64,000 bases of DNA from Pseudaeromonas sp038247115 (GCA_038247115.1 JBBRVG010000001.1:1-64000), one strand, 5' to 3'. Positions 1 to 8,296 are shown, counted from the stretch's first letter. Notes: generated by a model from the sequence alone, not told the origin. Translations and numbers: made by a program.

Positions 1-1
1 A

Positions 2-133
2 CGCGCGCAGATCGGCAAGGTCAAAGGGCTGGAGCTGCTGCTGCGCCAGCGGGCCGAGGCGGTGCAGTATCGGCAGCACCGCCAGCAGCAACAGCAGATG
101 GATGAGTTCAATAACCAGCAATTTGGCCGCTGA
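2..133 (+). CDS. fliJ: Lateral flagellar FliJ, C-terminal fragment (runs off the window start)
   Basis: An open frame enters at the window edge and stops with TGA at 131-133, giving the last 43 residues of a protein. The fragment is rich in Gln, Arg and Leu with a heptad-like pattern (LELLLRQRAEAVQ) and ends in NNQQFGR. That fits the C-terminal coiled-coil helix of FliJ, the soluble export chaperone and ATPase-stalk protein of the flagellar type III apparatus. In known lateral flagellar clusters the fliE-F-G-H-I-J operon lies beside flgN-flgM-flgA, and flgN here is convergent and only 2 bp away. The N-terminal part is outside the window, so the identification rests on composition and context. 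Confidence 0.6.
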   Translation, partial: RAQIGKVKGLELLLRQRAEAVQYRQHRQQQQQMDEFNNQQFGR

Positions 134-135
134 GT

Positions 136-591
136 TCAATACCCGGCGTTGCGGCCGCTGATACCATTCGGCGTGTAATCGTAGCTGGGTTCGCCATGCA
201 GCATGCGCTGGATGACATCGTACTGACAACGGAGCAGGCGGCCATTGACTTCATTCTGTTGCTGGCATCGCTGCAACAGTTTGCACAGTCGATTCCAGAT
301 CGGTTTCAGGCGCAGCTTGAGTGCCGGGGGCAACTGGCCGAGCAGTATCGTCATGCCGTGGTCATCGGCATTGATCCCCAGCAGGCTCAGCTGACGGGAG
401 CGCTCGGCAGCCGACTGTTGCAACTTGGCTACCATGGCCTGATGGTCGTGGTTCAAGGCCGTGATGGCGGCTGTATCCCGATCCTTGAGCAGTTGAAATT
501 GCTGTTCGAGCAGACGTTGCAGCTCGGTGTAATCGGCGATATCGGTTTGTATCCCCAGGATCAGGCTCTTGATGAGTTCACTGCGAGTCAT
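136..591 (-). CDS. flgN: Lateral flagellar FlgN-type export chaperone
   Basis: A 151-residue, mostly helical protein of the size of FlgN. FlgN is the cytoplasmic chaperone that binds the hook-filament junction proteins FlgK and FlgL and delivers them to the export gate. The N-terminal half (TELQRLLEQQFQLLKDRD) has the amphipathic pattern of the FlgN helical bundle. Its ATG overlaps the stop of flgM in an ATGA, so the two are translationally coupled, which is the classical flgM-flgN pairing. Sequence conservation in this family is low; position next to flgM and flgA is the stronger evidence. Confidence 0.8.
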   Translation of the reverse strand: MTRSELIKSLILGIQTDIADYTELQRLLEQQFQLLKDRDTAAITALNHDHQAMVAKLQQSAAERSRQLSLLGINADDHGMTILLGQLPPALKLRLKPIWNRLCKLLQRCQQQNEVNGRLLRCQYDVIQRMLHGEPSYDYTPNGISGRNAGY

Positions 592-890
592 GAGCGGTGC
601 ATCTCCAGGATCGCTTCGCTCAGAGCCTGGGTGTCGAGCACCAACTCACCGTTCGCGATCGCCTGCTGCAATTGCTGCACCTTCTCCATATCCACATCGC
701 TGGTCGTTGCCAGCTCCTGCTGGGCGGCGTCGAGCCACAAGGCATCGCTGCTGACGCCGCTTTCCGGAGTCTGATATCCGCTCCGGGTGGTGGTGCTGGC
801 ACCCGTTTCCTGAGCCACGATCTGGCGGCTGGTGGCGCTGGATGCTAATGCGCTGCTGGTGAAGTCATGGGCATCATGGGTAATTTTCAT
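588..890 (-). CDS. flgM: Lateral flagellar anti-sigma-28 factor FlgM
   Basis: A 100-residue protein starting MKITHDAHDF. I chose the ATG at 888-890 because AGGAGAG lies just upstream; an alternative start five codons earlier lacks this spacing. FlgM holds the flagellar sigma-28 factor (here presumably LafS) until it is exported through the finished hook. The N-terminal half is Ser/Thr/Ala-rich and likely disordered. The C-terminal half (VQQLQQAIANGELVLDTQALSEAIL) matches the FlgM sigma-binding helices, including the typical I.NG.Y.VD...IA-like pattern. It overlaps flgN by 4 bp. Confidence 0.85.
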   Translation of the reverse strand: MKITHDAHDFTSSALASSATSRQIVAQETGASTTTRSGYQTPESGVSSDALWLDAAQQELATTSDVDMEKVQQLQQAIANGELVLDTQALSEAILEMHRS

Positions 891-945
891 GCCGCTCTCC
901 TGCAAATAAGTGTGCTACCTGAAAAGAAGCGACTGGCCCGGTGGA

Positions 946-953
946 AAACTTTA
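946..953 (-). promoter_or_regulatory. Possible sigma-28 -35 element upstream of flgM
   Basis: On the minus strand the 8-mer TAAAGTTT occurs about 55 bp upstream of the flgM start. It matches the -35 half of the enterobacterial FliA consensus exactly. The expected -10 element GCCGATAA is not clearly present; the best downstream match is a weak GCCAGTCG at non-standard spacing. I report only the -35 match. Confidence 0.3.
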
Positions 954-1017
954 GGTCCCTGCCACTTCCTCCACCCGGTTTGGCACTGTGCTCTAGGGTG
1001 GATAGGCTGCCGCAGGC

Positions 1018-1722
1018 TCAAAAGCGGGTTTCGACCTCGCCAACGGCGGTGACAGTGGCCTGAACCTCCTTGTTACTCATCATATTTCGCACCGCAATAC
1101 TCTCACCCAGTTCGCCATCGGCCAGCGCGACGCCGCGCATACTGGCACTGAATTCTGGAGTGCGGGCATAGAGGGTCACCTGCTGGCCCTTGTGCACCAT
1201 CAGGGGCGCGCCCAGATCGGCAGCGCTCAGCAGCTGGCCGGCGCGGATCTTGCGCAAGGTGCGATAGCCCTGCAGGGATTGCTGGATGGGGGTGAAACTG
1301 CGAAACAGCCGATCCACGGTAACCGTTCGGCTCTGCAGATCGGCCGCTTGCAGCACCTGTCCTTTTTTCAGGCTATGTCGGGCTACCCACAGCTCCAGAC
1401 TCAGACTGACATCCACCCGTCCCCGGGTTTGCCAAGCCGGTGCTGCCGGACAACTGACCAGATAGCTGACCCGACCCCAGGCGGGTGCCTGCGGGTTGCT
1501 GCGCTGGATGTGCAGCGGCTGGGGGCAGGGCGGCAGCTTGCTGGCTCCCTCCGGTAGCCAGGGGCTGTAGTGCACCTCGAGCGCCTGCCAGCCCAGCGTG
1601 GTCAGTTGCTGTTCCAGCTCCTGACGGGCCTGCTGGCTGAGGGCCTGCCGCAGGGCCACGGGCTCAGCGGTCGCCGCCAGACTCAAAAGCGGAAAGAGCA
1701 GCAGCAGACTCAGGGCGACCCT
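1018..1722 (-). CDS. flgA: Lateral flagellar P-ring assembly chaperone FlgA, start codon apparently lost
   Basis: FlgA is a periplasmic chaperone for P-ring (FlgI) assembly. The C-terminal SAF-type domain is clear: VARHSLKKGQVLQAADL, then LRKIRAGQLLSAADL, and a C-terminal VTLYARTPEFS...G.A...G..GE.I.VRN. The frame is open up to about position 1794, and its first part reads RVALSLLLLFPLLSLAATA, a good signal peptide. However, no in-frame ATG or GTG precedes it. The codons before RVAL read CAT AGG, which becomes ATG AGG if one G is restored near 1722-1724. The only in-frame TTG (1684-1686) would remove most of the signal peptide. Either a 1-bp deletion or sequencing error destroyed the start, or a rare start such as CTG is used. 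The 5' end given here is the inferred one. Confidence 0.8.
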   Translation of the reverse strand, partial: RVALSLLLLFPLLSLAATAEPVALRQALSQQARQELEQQLTTLGWQALEVHYSPWLPEGASKLPPCPQPLHIQRSNPQAPAWGRVSYLVSCPAAPAWQTRGRVDVSLSLELWVARHSLKKGQVLQAADLQSRTVTVDRLFRSFTPIQQSLQGYRTLRKIRAGQLLSAADLGAPLMVHKGQQVTLYARTPEFSASMRGVALADGELGESIAVRNMMSNKEVQATVTAVGEVETRF

Positions 1723-1813
1723 ATGGCACCCAGCCGGAAGCCGGGCTTCCGCATGACGGCCGGACTGAGGCGTTATTTCATTTAACCTGTTGATTTATAT
1801 GGCCTCAAATAGA

Positions 1814-1829
1814 TGGCATGACTCTTGTT
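1814..1829 (+). promoter_or_regulatory. Sigma-54 promoter of the flgB-flgL lateral hook operon
   Basis: The sequence TGGCATGACTCTTGTT matches the RpoN consensus TGGCACG-N4-TTGCW. The -24 GG and the -12 dinucleotide are separated by exactly 10 bp. The two mismatches are C to T at position 6 and C to T in the -12 element. It lies 48 bp upstream of the flgB start. Lateral flagellar hook operons in Vibrio and Aeromonas are driven by RpoN with the activator LafK, so position and sequence agree. No LafK gene is visible in the window. Confidence 0.65.
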
Positions 1830-1876
1830 ATCTCGATTCTGGCAGAGAGTCATGCTCAGCTCAACAGGAGGAAGGA

Positions 1877-2245
1877 ATGGCACTAAGTCTGGACTATGCG
1901 TTGGGGGTTTCACCCTATGCCCTGCAGACCAAGCTGGATCGGGCGCAGGTGATTGCCAGCAACCTGGCCAATGTCGATACCCCGGGCTATCTGGCCCAGG
2001 ATCTGGACTACCAGGCGGTGATGAGTGATGTCGTCCGTCGTCAAGGTCAGGGCGAGACTGTGAATGCCGCCAGTGATGCGGATTTGCTGTATCGCATTCC
2101 CTATCAGACCTCCCAGGATGGCAACACAGTCGAGTTGCAGGTCGAACAAAGCAAGTTTGCCGCTAACTCGGTGGCTTTCGACACCAGCCTGACCTTCCTG
2201 AACCTGAAGATCAAAGGGCTGACCACCGCCATCGAAGGAAGTTAA
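1877..2245 (+). CDS. flgB: Lateral flagellar proximal rod protein FlgB
   Basis: A 122-residue rod protein, first gene of the rod-hook operon. It carries the family signature IASNLANVDTPGY near the N-terminus. The C-terminal helix (FDTSLTFLNLKIKGLTTAIEGS) matches FlgB ends. I chose the ATG at 1877 because a very strong AGGAGGAAGG precedes it; an upstream in-frame ATG at 1790 lies before the sigma-54 promoter and can be discarded. FlgB connects to the MS-ring side of the rod in the periplasm. flgC follows after 3 bp. Confidence 0.95.
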   Translation: MALSLDYALGVSPYALQTKLDRAQVIASNLANVDTPGYLAQDLDYQAVMSDVVRRQGQGETVNAASDADLLYRIPYQTSQDGNTVELQVEQSKFAANSVAFDTSLTFLNLKIKGLTTAIEGS

Positions 2246-2248
2246 ACC

Positions 2249-2674
2249 ATGTCATTCGACGCGATTTACGACATAGCCGCCAGCTCCATGCGCGCCCAGA
2301 CGGTGCGCCTGGACACAGTGGCTTCCAACCTGGCGAACGCCGATAGTGCCGCTGGCAGTGCCGATGCCGCGTATCGGGCGGTACGCCCTGTGTTCCAGTC
2401 GGTCTATCAGCAGGTGCAGGAGTTGGGGCAACTGGGGGCCGCTAGCGTGGCGATTGCCGATGTGGTCCCGAGTAACGACCAGCCGTTGCAGCGTTACGAG
2501 CCGAATAATCCCCTCGCCGATGCCGATGGCCATGTCTACTACGCCAATATCAATACGGTGGAGGAGATGGCCGACATGATGAGCGCCTCGCGCAGCTTTG
2601 AAAGCAGCGTGGAAGTGCTTAAACGCATCGGCACCATGCAGCAAGGGCTGTTGGGCCTGGGTGAACAGAGTTAA
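2249..2674 (+). CDS. flgC: Lateral flagellar proximal rod protein FlgC
   Basis: A 141-residue rod protein. N-terminal LDTVASNLANADSAAG is the rod/hook signature shared with FlgB, FlgF, FlgG and FlgE. The C-terminal part NINTVEEMADMMSASRSFESSVEVLKRIGTM is split here across two motifs: NTVEEMADMMSASRSFE and SVEVLKRIGTM, both typical of FlgC. It is the second gene of the operon, with 3 bp to flgB and 11 bp to flgD. Confidence 0.95.
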   Translation: MSFDAIYDIAASSMRAQTVRLDTVASNLANADSAAGSADAAYRAVRPVFQSVYQQVQELGQLGAASVAIADVVPSNDQPLQRYEPNNPLADADGHVYYANINTVEEMADMMSASRSFESSVEVLKRIGTMQQGLLGLGEQS

Positions 2675-2685
2675 GGAGTTCGACC

Positions 2686-3339
2686 ATGAGCATCTCCGCA
2701 GTAACCAGCAGCAGTAGCACCAGCAGCAGCGATGAAGAAACCGTAAGCTCCAGCAGCACCTCGGCAAATCTACAGATCGAGTTTATCGATCTGTTGGTGG
2801 CGCAGATCCAAAACCAGGATCCGACCGATCCGATTGATTCCAGCACCTATGTCAGTCAGCTCTCCCAGCTGAGCATGGTGCAGTCGCTGGAAGAGCTCAG
2901 CAGCTTGCAGACCAGCTCCAACGATCTGGTCGAAGACTTGACGGCGCTGCAGAGTACCAATCTGGTGGGGCAGAGCGTGTTGGTCGAAAGCAGTGGCACC
3001 ACGCTGAGCGCCGATGGCTCCCTGAGTGGGCAGGTGACTCTCGACAGCGCCGCCGACAGCCTGACCATCAATGTTTATGACGCCGATGGCACCCTGATCA
3101 GCAGCGAAACCAGCAGTAGTCCCAGCGCTGGTACCTACAGCTTCAGTTTTGATGATCTCAGCGCCGGGACCTATACGGTTACCGCAGTCTCCAGCGCTGA
3201 CAGCACCACCACCAATGAGACCACTTATCTGAACTCCGAAGTGGAATCCGTCACCCTGGACGATGACGGCGTGCAGTTACAGGTCTCCGGCGCCGGTACA
3301 GTGGCGCTGGCGGATGTGGTTGCCGTTTCCAAGACTTAA
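2686..3339 (+). CDS. flgD: Lateral flagellar hook-capping scaffold FlgD
   Basis: A 217-residue hook cap that chaperones FlgE polymerisation and is lost after the hook is complete. The N-terminal region is Ser/Thr-rich. The conserved FlgD signature follows: FIDLLVAQIQNQDPTDPIDSS with QLSQLSMVQSLEEL (about residues 30-68). The C-terminal half is a FLG-Ig-like beta domain (ADGSLSGQVTLDSAADSLT, then SFDDLSAGTYTVTAVS). It is slightly shorter than the E. coli protein. The order flgC-flgD-flgE is standard. Confidence 0.95.
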   Translation: MSISAVTSSSSTSSSDEETVSSSSTSANLQIEFIDLLVAQIQNQDPTDPIDSSTYVSQLSQLSMVQSLEELSSLQTSSNDLVEDLTALQSTNLVGQSVLVESSGTTLSADGSLSGQVTLDSAADSLTINVYDADGTLISSETSSSPSAGTYSFSFDDLSAGTYTVTAVSSADSTTTNETTYLNSEVESVTLDDDGVQLQVSGAGTVALADVVAVSKT

Positions 3340-3358
3340 CCCCAAGGAACCCCTATTT

Positions 3359-4561
3359 ATGTCTATGTATTCCATTGGTATGAGTGGCCTGCTGGCGACC
3401 AGTGACGCGCTGGATACGGTCAGTAACAACATCGCCAACGCCTCGACCACCGGCTTTAAATCCTCCTCCACCTCGTTTTCGGCCATCTACAGCGGGGGGC
3501 AGGCGGGCGGGGTGGAATCCTCCACCGTGACCCAGAGCTTCTCCAGCGATGGCTCTTTGGTGGAATCCGGCAGCGATCTGGACCTGGCCATCTCCGGCAG
3601 CGGTTTCTTCGTCATCAGTAATGGTCAGGATGACGCCTATACCCGGGCTGGTAATTTCTCGGTGGATTCCGACAACAAGCTGCTGGCCAGCAATGGCTGG
3701 AGCCTGCAGGGCTATACCGTCAATGCTAATGGCGAGTTGGAAGAGGGGCAGGTGACCGACCTGGAAATCACCACCACCACACTGGCGGCGGAAGCCTCTA
3801 CCACCCTGGAGCTGGAGGCCAATCTGAGCGCCTCGTCGACCACCATCACCGACAGCTTCGAGATGGACGACAGCAGCACCTATAACTATTCGGCCACTTC
3901 GACCCTCTATGACTCGCTGGGCACGGAACATACCCTGAGCCAGTACTATGTCAAAACCGGCGACAACAGCTGGTCGGCCTATTACAGCGTGGATGGTACC
4001 CAGCTGACGGACTCCAGCGGTGCTGCCGTGACCACGGCATTGACCTTTAACCAGGGGGGGACCCTGGCGTCACCGACGACCGCAACCAGCCTCACCTTCA
4101 GCGCCGACGGCGCCGACGATGTCACCATCAGCGTGGATTACGGCGAGTTCACTCAATACTCGATGGACTCCAACACCACCACCAACGAGGCGGATGGCTA
4201 TACCGCCGGCACCCTGTCGGATGTCTATTTCGACGATGAGGGCTATCTCTACGCCAACTACAGCAATGGCGAGACCCTGCTGCAAGGTCAGGTGGTGCTC
4301 GCGACCTTCGTCAATGTCGATGGGCTGGAGCAGGGTGATGGCAGCATCTGGTATGCGACCAAGGATTCCGGCAACGCTGTGCTGAGTACCGCCGGGGATG
4401 GCATTGCCGGCACCTTGACGGTCGGCTCCTATGAGGATTCGAACGTCGATATTACCGAAGAGCTGGTGGATCTGATGGCGTTGCAGCGCAACTACCAGGC
4501 CAACTCCAAGGTGCTGTCGACCGCCGATGAGCTCTCCAGCGTCCTGTTCAATACCTTCTGA
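3359..4561 (+). CDS. flgE: Lateral flagellar hook protein FlgE
   Basis: A 400-residue hook subunit. The N-terminal signature (LDTVSNNIANASTTGFK) and the C-terminal signature (SNVDITEELVDLMALQRNY) are both complete. The central part is Ser/Thr-rich, with the hook-domain stretch SATSTLYDSLGTEHTLSQYY. I chose the ATG at 3359, after AAGGAA, because an earlier in-frame start at 3263 lies inside flgD. An ATG two codons later is also possible. FlgE forms the curved universal joint of the lateral flagellum. Confidence 0.95.
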   Translation: MSMYSIGMSGLLATSDALDTVSNNIANASTTGFKSSSTSFSAIYSGGQAGGVESSTVTQSFSSDGSLVESGSDLDLAISGSGFFVISNGQDDAYTRAGNFSVDSDNKLLASNGWSLQGYTVNANGELEEGQVTDLEITTTTLAAEASTTLELEANLSASSTTITDSFEMDDSSTYNYSATSTLYDSLGTEHTLSQYYVKTGDNSWSAYYSVDGTQLTDSSGAAVTTALTFNQGGTLASPTTATSLTFSADGADDVTISVDYGEFTQYSMDSNTTTNEADGYTAGTLSDVYFDDEGYLYANYSNGETLLQGQVVLATFVNVDGLEQGDGSIWYATKDSGNAVLSTAGDGIAGTLTVGSYEDSNVDITEELVDLMALQRNYQANSKVLSTADELSSVLFNTF

Positions 4562-4574
4562 TAACGGATAACCA

Positions 4575-5303
4575 GTGGAAAAAGTCATCTATACCGCCAT
4601 GTCCGGGGCTCAGCATGCCCTTATGGCCCAACAGATCCATGCCAATAACCTGGCCAACGTCGATACCACAGGTTTTCGTGCCGACTTCGAACGGGTCAGC
4701 TCCACCGCCCTGCAGGGGGATGGTTTTGACAGTCGGGTGTTGGCCAGCGAGCTCACACCGGGCACGGATTTTAGTGCAGCGGCTCTGGTCAGCACAGGGC
4801 GCACCCTGGATGTGGGGATCCGCGGCAATGGCTGGCTGGCGGTACAGACCGCCGAAGGGGAAGAGGCCTACACCCGGGCGGGCAATATAAACCTGGAGTC
4901 CGATGGCCGTCTGACGGTGAATGGTCGTGCCGTGCTGGGCGAGGGCGGCGAGCTGGTCTTGCCCGATTATCGGGATCTGGATATTGGCAGCGATGGCACC
5001 ATTACCGTGACACCGCCGGGCGGCGGCGCCCTGATCGAAGCCGGGCGCATCAAGTTGGTCAACCCGGAGACCAGCCAGCTGGTCAAGGGTACCGATGGCC
5101 TGTTTCGCCTCGACAGCGGTGAGACGGCGGAGAGCGACGAGAACGTGATCCTGGCCAGTGGCCACCTGGAGGACTCCAACGTCAATGCCGTCGACGAGAT
5201 GATTCAGAGCCTGCAGATGACGCGCAATTTCGAGCTGCAGGTCAAGTTGATGCAGAGCTCTGATGAGCAGGCGAAATTGGGTAACGAGATGATTTCGGCC
5301 TAA
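4575..5303 (+). CDS. flgF: Lateral flagellar rod protein FlgF
   Basis: A 242-residue rod protein with a GTG start (GTG GAA AAA GTC). The opening MEKVIYTAMSGAQHALMAQQ is typical of FlgF, followed by the rod signature NNLANVDTTGFRADF. The C-terminus has the matching SNVNAVDEMIQSLQMTRNFE. The middle contains RTLDVGIRGNGWLAVQTAEG, the D1 domain conserved in FlgF and FlgG. The ribosome-binding site before the GTG is weak, so coupling to flgE (13 bp away) is likely. Confidence 0.95.
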   Translation: MEKVIYTAMSGAQHALMAQQIHANNLANVDTTGFRADFERVSSTALQGDGFDSRVLASELTPGTDFSAAALVSTGRTLDVGIRGNGWLAVQTAEGEEAYTRAGNINLESDGRLTVNGRAVLGEGGELVLPDYRDLDIGSDGTITVTPPGGGALIEAGRIKLVNPETSQLVKGTDGLFRLDSGETAESDENVILASGHLEDSNVNAVDEMIQSLQMTRNFELQVKLMQSSDEQAKLGNEMISA

Positions 5304-5330
5304 GCCGCACAGCAACAGGATGATGACTAG

Positions 5331-6116
5331 ATGCAAACAGCATTATGGGTAAGCAAGACAGGTCTGGCGGCTATGGATGCCAAGCTGACCACCATTTCCA
5401 ATAACCTGGCCAACGTGGATACCACGGGCTTCAAGAAAGATAGGATCGCGTTTCAGGATCTCTTCTATCAGGTGCAGGTGCAGCCGGGTGCACAACTGGA
5501 TCAGCAGAATGAGTCGCCCAGCGGCATTCAGCTGGGCAACGGAGTGCGGGTGGTCGGCACCCAGAAGGTGTTCACCACCGGGGATTACGAGACCACCAGC
5601 AATCAGCTGGATCTGGCGATCAACGGTCAGGGCTTCTTCCAGGTGGAACTCCCCAATGGCGAGACCGCCTACACCCGGGATGGCCAGTTCCAGGTCAACT
5701 CCGACAGCGTTGTGGTCAACGCCTCCGGGCTGCCCTTGCTGCCGCAGATTACTGTGCCGGAAAACACCACAGCCATCAGCATCGGCACCGATGGCACGGT
5801 TTCGGCCACCATCAGTGGCCAGGCCGAGGCGCAGGAGTTGGGTCAGGTGACGCTGGTCAATTTCGTCAATCCGGCTGGTTTGGCGGCTACGGGCGGCAAC
5901 CTGTATCAGGCCACCGAAGCCTCGGGTGATGCGGTGGAGGGGGTTCCGGGTGAGGATTCTTTCGGCGCGCTAAAACAGTACGCGCTGGAAAATTCCAACG
6001 TCAGCGTGGTGGAGGAGATGGTGGATATGATCGCCACCCAGCGCGCCTACGAGATGAATGCCAAGGTGGTTGCCGCATCGGACGAGATGCTGCAATACGT
6101 CTCCCAGAATATGTAA
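5331..6116 (+). CDS. flgG: Lateral flagellar distal rod protein FlgG
   Basis: A 261-residue protein, the usual FlgG length. It starts MQTALWVSKTGLAAMDAKL and carries the signature NNLANVDTTGFKKDRIAFQD. The C-terminal counterpart is NSNVSVVEEMVDMIATQRAY. The D1 domain contains NQLDLAINGQGFFQVELPNG. FlgG forms the distal rod crossing the peptidoglycan and outer-membrane rings. It sits 27 bp after flgF and 13 bp before flgH. Confidence 0.96.
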   Translation: MQTALWVSKTGLAAMDAKLTTISNNLANVDTTGFKKDRIAFQDLFYQVQVQPGAQLDQQNESPSGIQLGNGVRVVGTQKVFTTGDYETTSNQLDLAINGQGFFQVELPNGETAYTRDGQFQVNSDSVVVNASGLPLLPQITVPENTTAISIGTDGTVSATISGQAEAQELGQVTLVNFVNPAGLAATGGNLYQATEASGDAVEGVPGEDSFGALKQYALENSNVSVVEEMVDMIATQRAYEMNAKVVAASDEMLQYVSQNM

Positions 6117-6129
6117 GCGGAATATCGCC

Positions 6130-6792
6130 ATGAGATGCTGCATCCTTTTGCTTCTGCCCCTGTGGCTGGCCGCCTGTTCCAGCTATGAGGTGATCCCGCC
6201 TGCCGATGATGAGGCGCAGTGGCGGCCCACGGCCCCTGTCAGCACCACGAGCAAGGGCGAGGATGGCAGCCTCTATCGCCGCGATTACATGTTCACCCTG
6301 TTCCAGGACCGGAGGGCCTACCGGATCGGCGACATCCTCACCGTGACCCTGGAAGAGAGCACCCAGTCGAGCAAGAAAGCGGCGACCCAGCTCGGCAAGA
6401 GCAGCAGCCTGGAGCTGCCGACCCCGACCATAGGGGGCAAATCGAAGAACAGCTGGACTACCAGCCTGGAGGCCGATCGGGACTTTGACGGCTCCGCAAC
6501 CTCCAGCCAGCAGAACAGCCTGTCGGGGGCCATCACGGTGACGGTCGCCAATGTGCTGAGCAACGGCGTGCTGCAGATCCGTGGCGAAAAATGGATCCGA
6601 TTGAACCAAGGGGATGAATATATCCGGCTCAATGGCACGGTACGGGTCGAAGATATCGATCAGGCCAACCGCATCTCCTCCCAGCGCATCGCCGATGCCC
6701 ATATCACCTATGCCGGTCGTGGGGCTCTGGCTGACACCAACCAGTCGGGCTGGTTAAGCACCTTCTTCAACAGCGCCTTGTCGCCCCTGTAG
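6130..6792 (+). CDS. flgH: Lateral flagellar L-ring lipoprotein FlgH
   Basis: A 220-residue outer-membrane lipoprotein forming the L-ring. The start at 6130 gives MRCCILLLLPLWLAAC, a clean lipoprotein signal with lipobox LAAC. An upstream in-frame start at 6058 overlaps flgG and is rejected. Family motifs follow: SLYRRDYMFTLFQDRRAYRIGD, seen in two parts, then DILTVTLEESTQSSKKA. The C-terminal part has LQIRGEKWIRLNQGDEYIRL and ISSQRIADAHITYAGRG, the classic FlgH ending. Confidence 0.96.
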   Translation: MRCCILLLLPLWLAACSSYEVIPPADDEAQWRPTAPVSTTSKGEDGSLYRRDYMFTLFQDRRAYRIGDILTVTLEESTQSSKKAATQLGKSSSLELPTPTIGGKSKNSWTTSLEADRDFDGSATSSQQNSLSGAITVTVANVLSNGVLQIRGEKWIRLNQGDEYIRLNGTVRVEDIDQANRISSQRIADAHITYAGRGALADTNQSGWLSTFFNSALSPL

Positions 6793-6800
6793 GAACCGTT

Positions 6801-7919
6801 ATGAAACCCTTTGTTTATGTTGCGCTGGCCTTGTTGCTGGCGCCGGTTCACGCCAAGGTGACCCTGCCGCAGTCGGTGCGATCCCGCCCCTTGCTGGATA
6901 TCGTCGATGTGCAGGGGGTGCGCGACAACTTGCTGGTGGGCTACGGTCTGGTGGTCGGCTTGTCGGGCAGCGGGGATCGCAACCAGGTGGAGTTCACCAG
7001 CCAGTCGATGACCAATATGCTCAAGCAGTTCGGGGTGCAGCTGCCGGATGATCTGGATCCGAAACTGAAGAACGTGGCGGCTGTGTCGGTTCAGGCGCGC
7101 TTGCCCGCCTTTGCCGGGCGCGGTCAGCAACTGGATATCACTATCTCCTCCATTGGCGATGCCAAGAGTCTGCGCGGGGGAGCCTTGCTGCTGACACCGC
7201 TGCGCGGCATCGACGGCGAAGTTTATGCCGTGGCCCAGGGCAATGTGGTGGTCGGCGGTCTGAAGGCGGAAGGGGAATCCGGTAGCTCGGTGACGGTCAA
7301 TGTGCCGACCAGCGGCATCATTCCCGGCGGCGGCATTGTTGAGCGGGAAATTCCCATGACCTTCGGCGAGAAGCCGGAGGTGGTGCTGAATCTGCTGAGC
7401 CCGAATTTCCGCACCGCCAGCAATGTGGCACGGGCCATCAACCGGCAGATGGGGCCCGTGGCCCGTGCTGTTTCGGCCGGTCGCATTCTGGTGCGCGCCC
7501 CTAAGGATGAAAGCCAGCGCACCTCCTTTTTGGGGTTGTTGCAGGATATCGATGTGGATATGGGACGGGAGCGGCCGCGGGTGGTGTTTAACAGCCGCAC
7601 CGGCACCGTGGTCATCGGTCAGGATGTTCGGGTCAGCAAGGCGGCGGTCAGTCACGGCAATCTGACCGTCAGCATTACCGAGAGCCAGAATGTCAGTCAG
7701 CCCAATGCCTTGTCCCTGGGCCAGACCACCACCACCCCCAACAGCAGTATCCAGGTCAATCACCCGCAACAGAATATGTTTATCTGGCCGGAGGGCACCT
7801 CGCTGGAGGTCATTGTGAGGGCGATCAATTCGTTAGGTGCCAATCCGGATGATCTGATGGCGATCTTGCAGGCGTTGCATGAAGCTGGCGCCCTGGATGC
7901 GGAATTGATGGTGATCTGA
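6801..7919 (+). CDS. flgI: Lateral flagellar P-ring protein FlgI
   Basis: A 372-residue periplasmic P-ring subunit with a cleavable signal (MKPFVYVALALLLAPVHA). Hallmarks are DIVDVQGVRDNLLVGYGLVV, GLSGSGDRNQVEFTSQSM, AAVSVQARLPAFAGRGQQLD, and a C-terminal segment with MFIWPEGTSLEVIVRAINSL. Two cysteines found in some FlgI proteins are absent. Its assembly would need FlgA, encoded divergently at the head of this cluster. It is 8 bp from flgH. Confidence 0.96.
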   Translation: MKPFVYVALALLLAPVHAKVTLPQSVRSRPLLDIVDVQGVRDNLLVGYGLVVGLSGSGDRNQVEFTSQSMTNMLKQFGVQLPDDLDPKLKNVAAVSVQARLPAFAGRGQQLDITISSIGDAKSLRGGALLLTPLRGIDGEVYAVAQGNVVVGGLKAEGESGSSVTVNVPTSGIIPGGGIVEREIPMTFGEKPEVVLNLLSPNFRTASNVARAINRQMGPVARAVSAGRILVRAPKDESQRTSFLGLLQDIDVDMGRERPRVVFNSRTGTVVIGQDVRVSKAAVSHGNLTVSITESQNVSQPNALSLGQTTTTPNSSIQVNHPQQNMFIWPEGTSLEVIVRAINSLGANPDDLMAILQALHEAGALDAELMVI

Positions 7920-7921
7920 CG

Positions 7922-8296
7922 ATGAAGATTGATGCAAACGAGTCAAGCAACCTGAGTTTTTATCAGGATATACAAGGGCTAAACGCCATCAAGCACAACC
8001 CGGACTCGGCGGCAGCCCTGGATACCGTGGCCAACCAGTTTGAAGTGCAGTTTTTGCAGCAGGTGCTGCGCGAGATGCGCAAGGCCAACGAGACCATCAC
8101 CGGCGACGAGAGTCTGGTCAGCAGCGACAGTGTGCGCTTCTATCAGGAGATGTGTGATAGCCAGTTGGCCATGGTGATGGCCAATCAGGACAGCACAGGG
8201 CTACAGGCCACCATAGTCGAACAGATGGGCGGAGCGGTCGAGCCGATGGGAGGAGTGGCAACAAAGCTGGCCGATCCATTAAAGAGTCAGAAATAG
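7922..8296 (+). CDS. flgJ: Single-domain rod-cap protein FlgJ (no peptidoglycan hydrolase domain)
   Basis: A 124-residue protein corresponding only to the N-terminal rod-scaffold half of FlgJ. The motif QFEVQFLQQVLREMRKAN and the following FYQEMCDSQLAMVMANQ match FlgJ_N. The C-terminal muramidase (glucosaminidase) domain of the E. coli-type protein is missing altogether, with a stop before any such homology. Short FlgJ proteins are known in several lineages, where a separate hydrolase opens the wall. It begins 2 bp after flgI. Confidence 0.9.
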   Translation: MKIDANESSNLSFYQDIQGLNAIKHNPDSAAALDTVANQFEVQFLQQVLREMRKANETITGDESLVSSDSVRFYQEMCDSQLAMVMANQDSTGLQATIVEQMGGAVEPMGGVATKLADPLKSQK

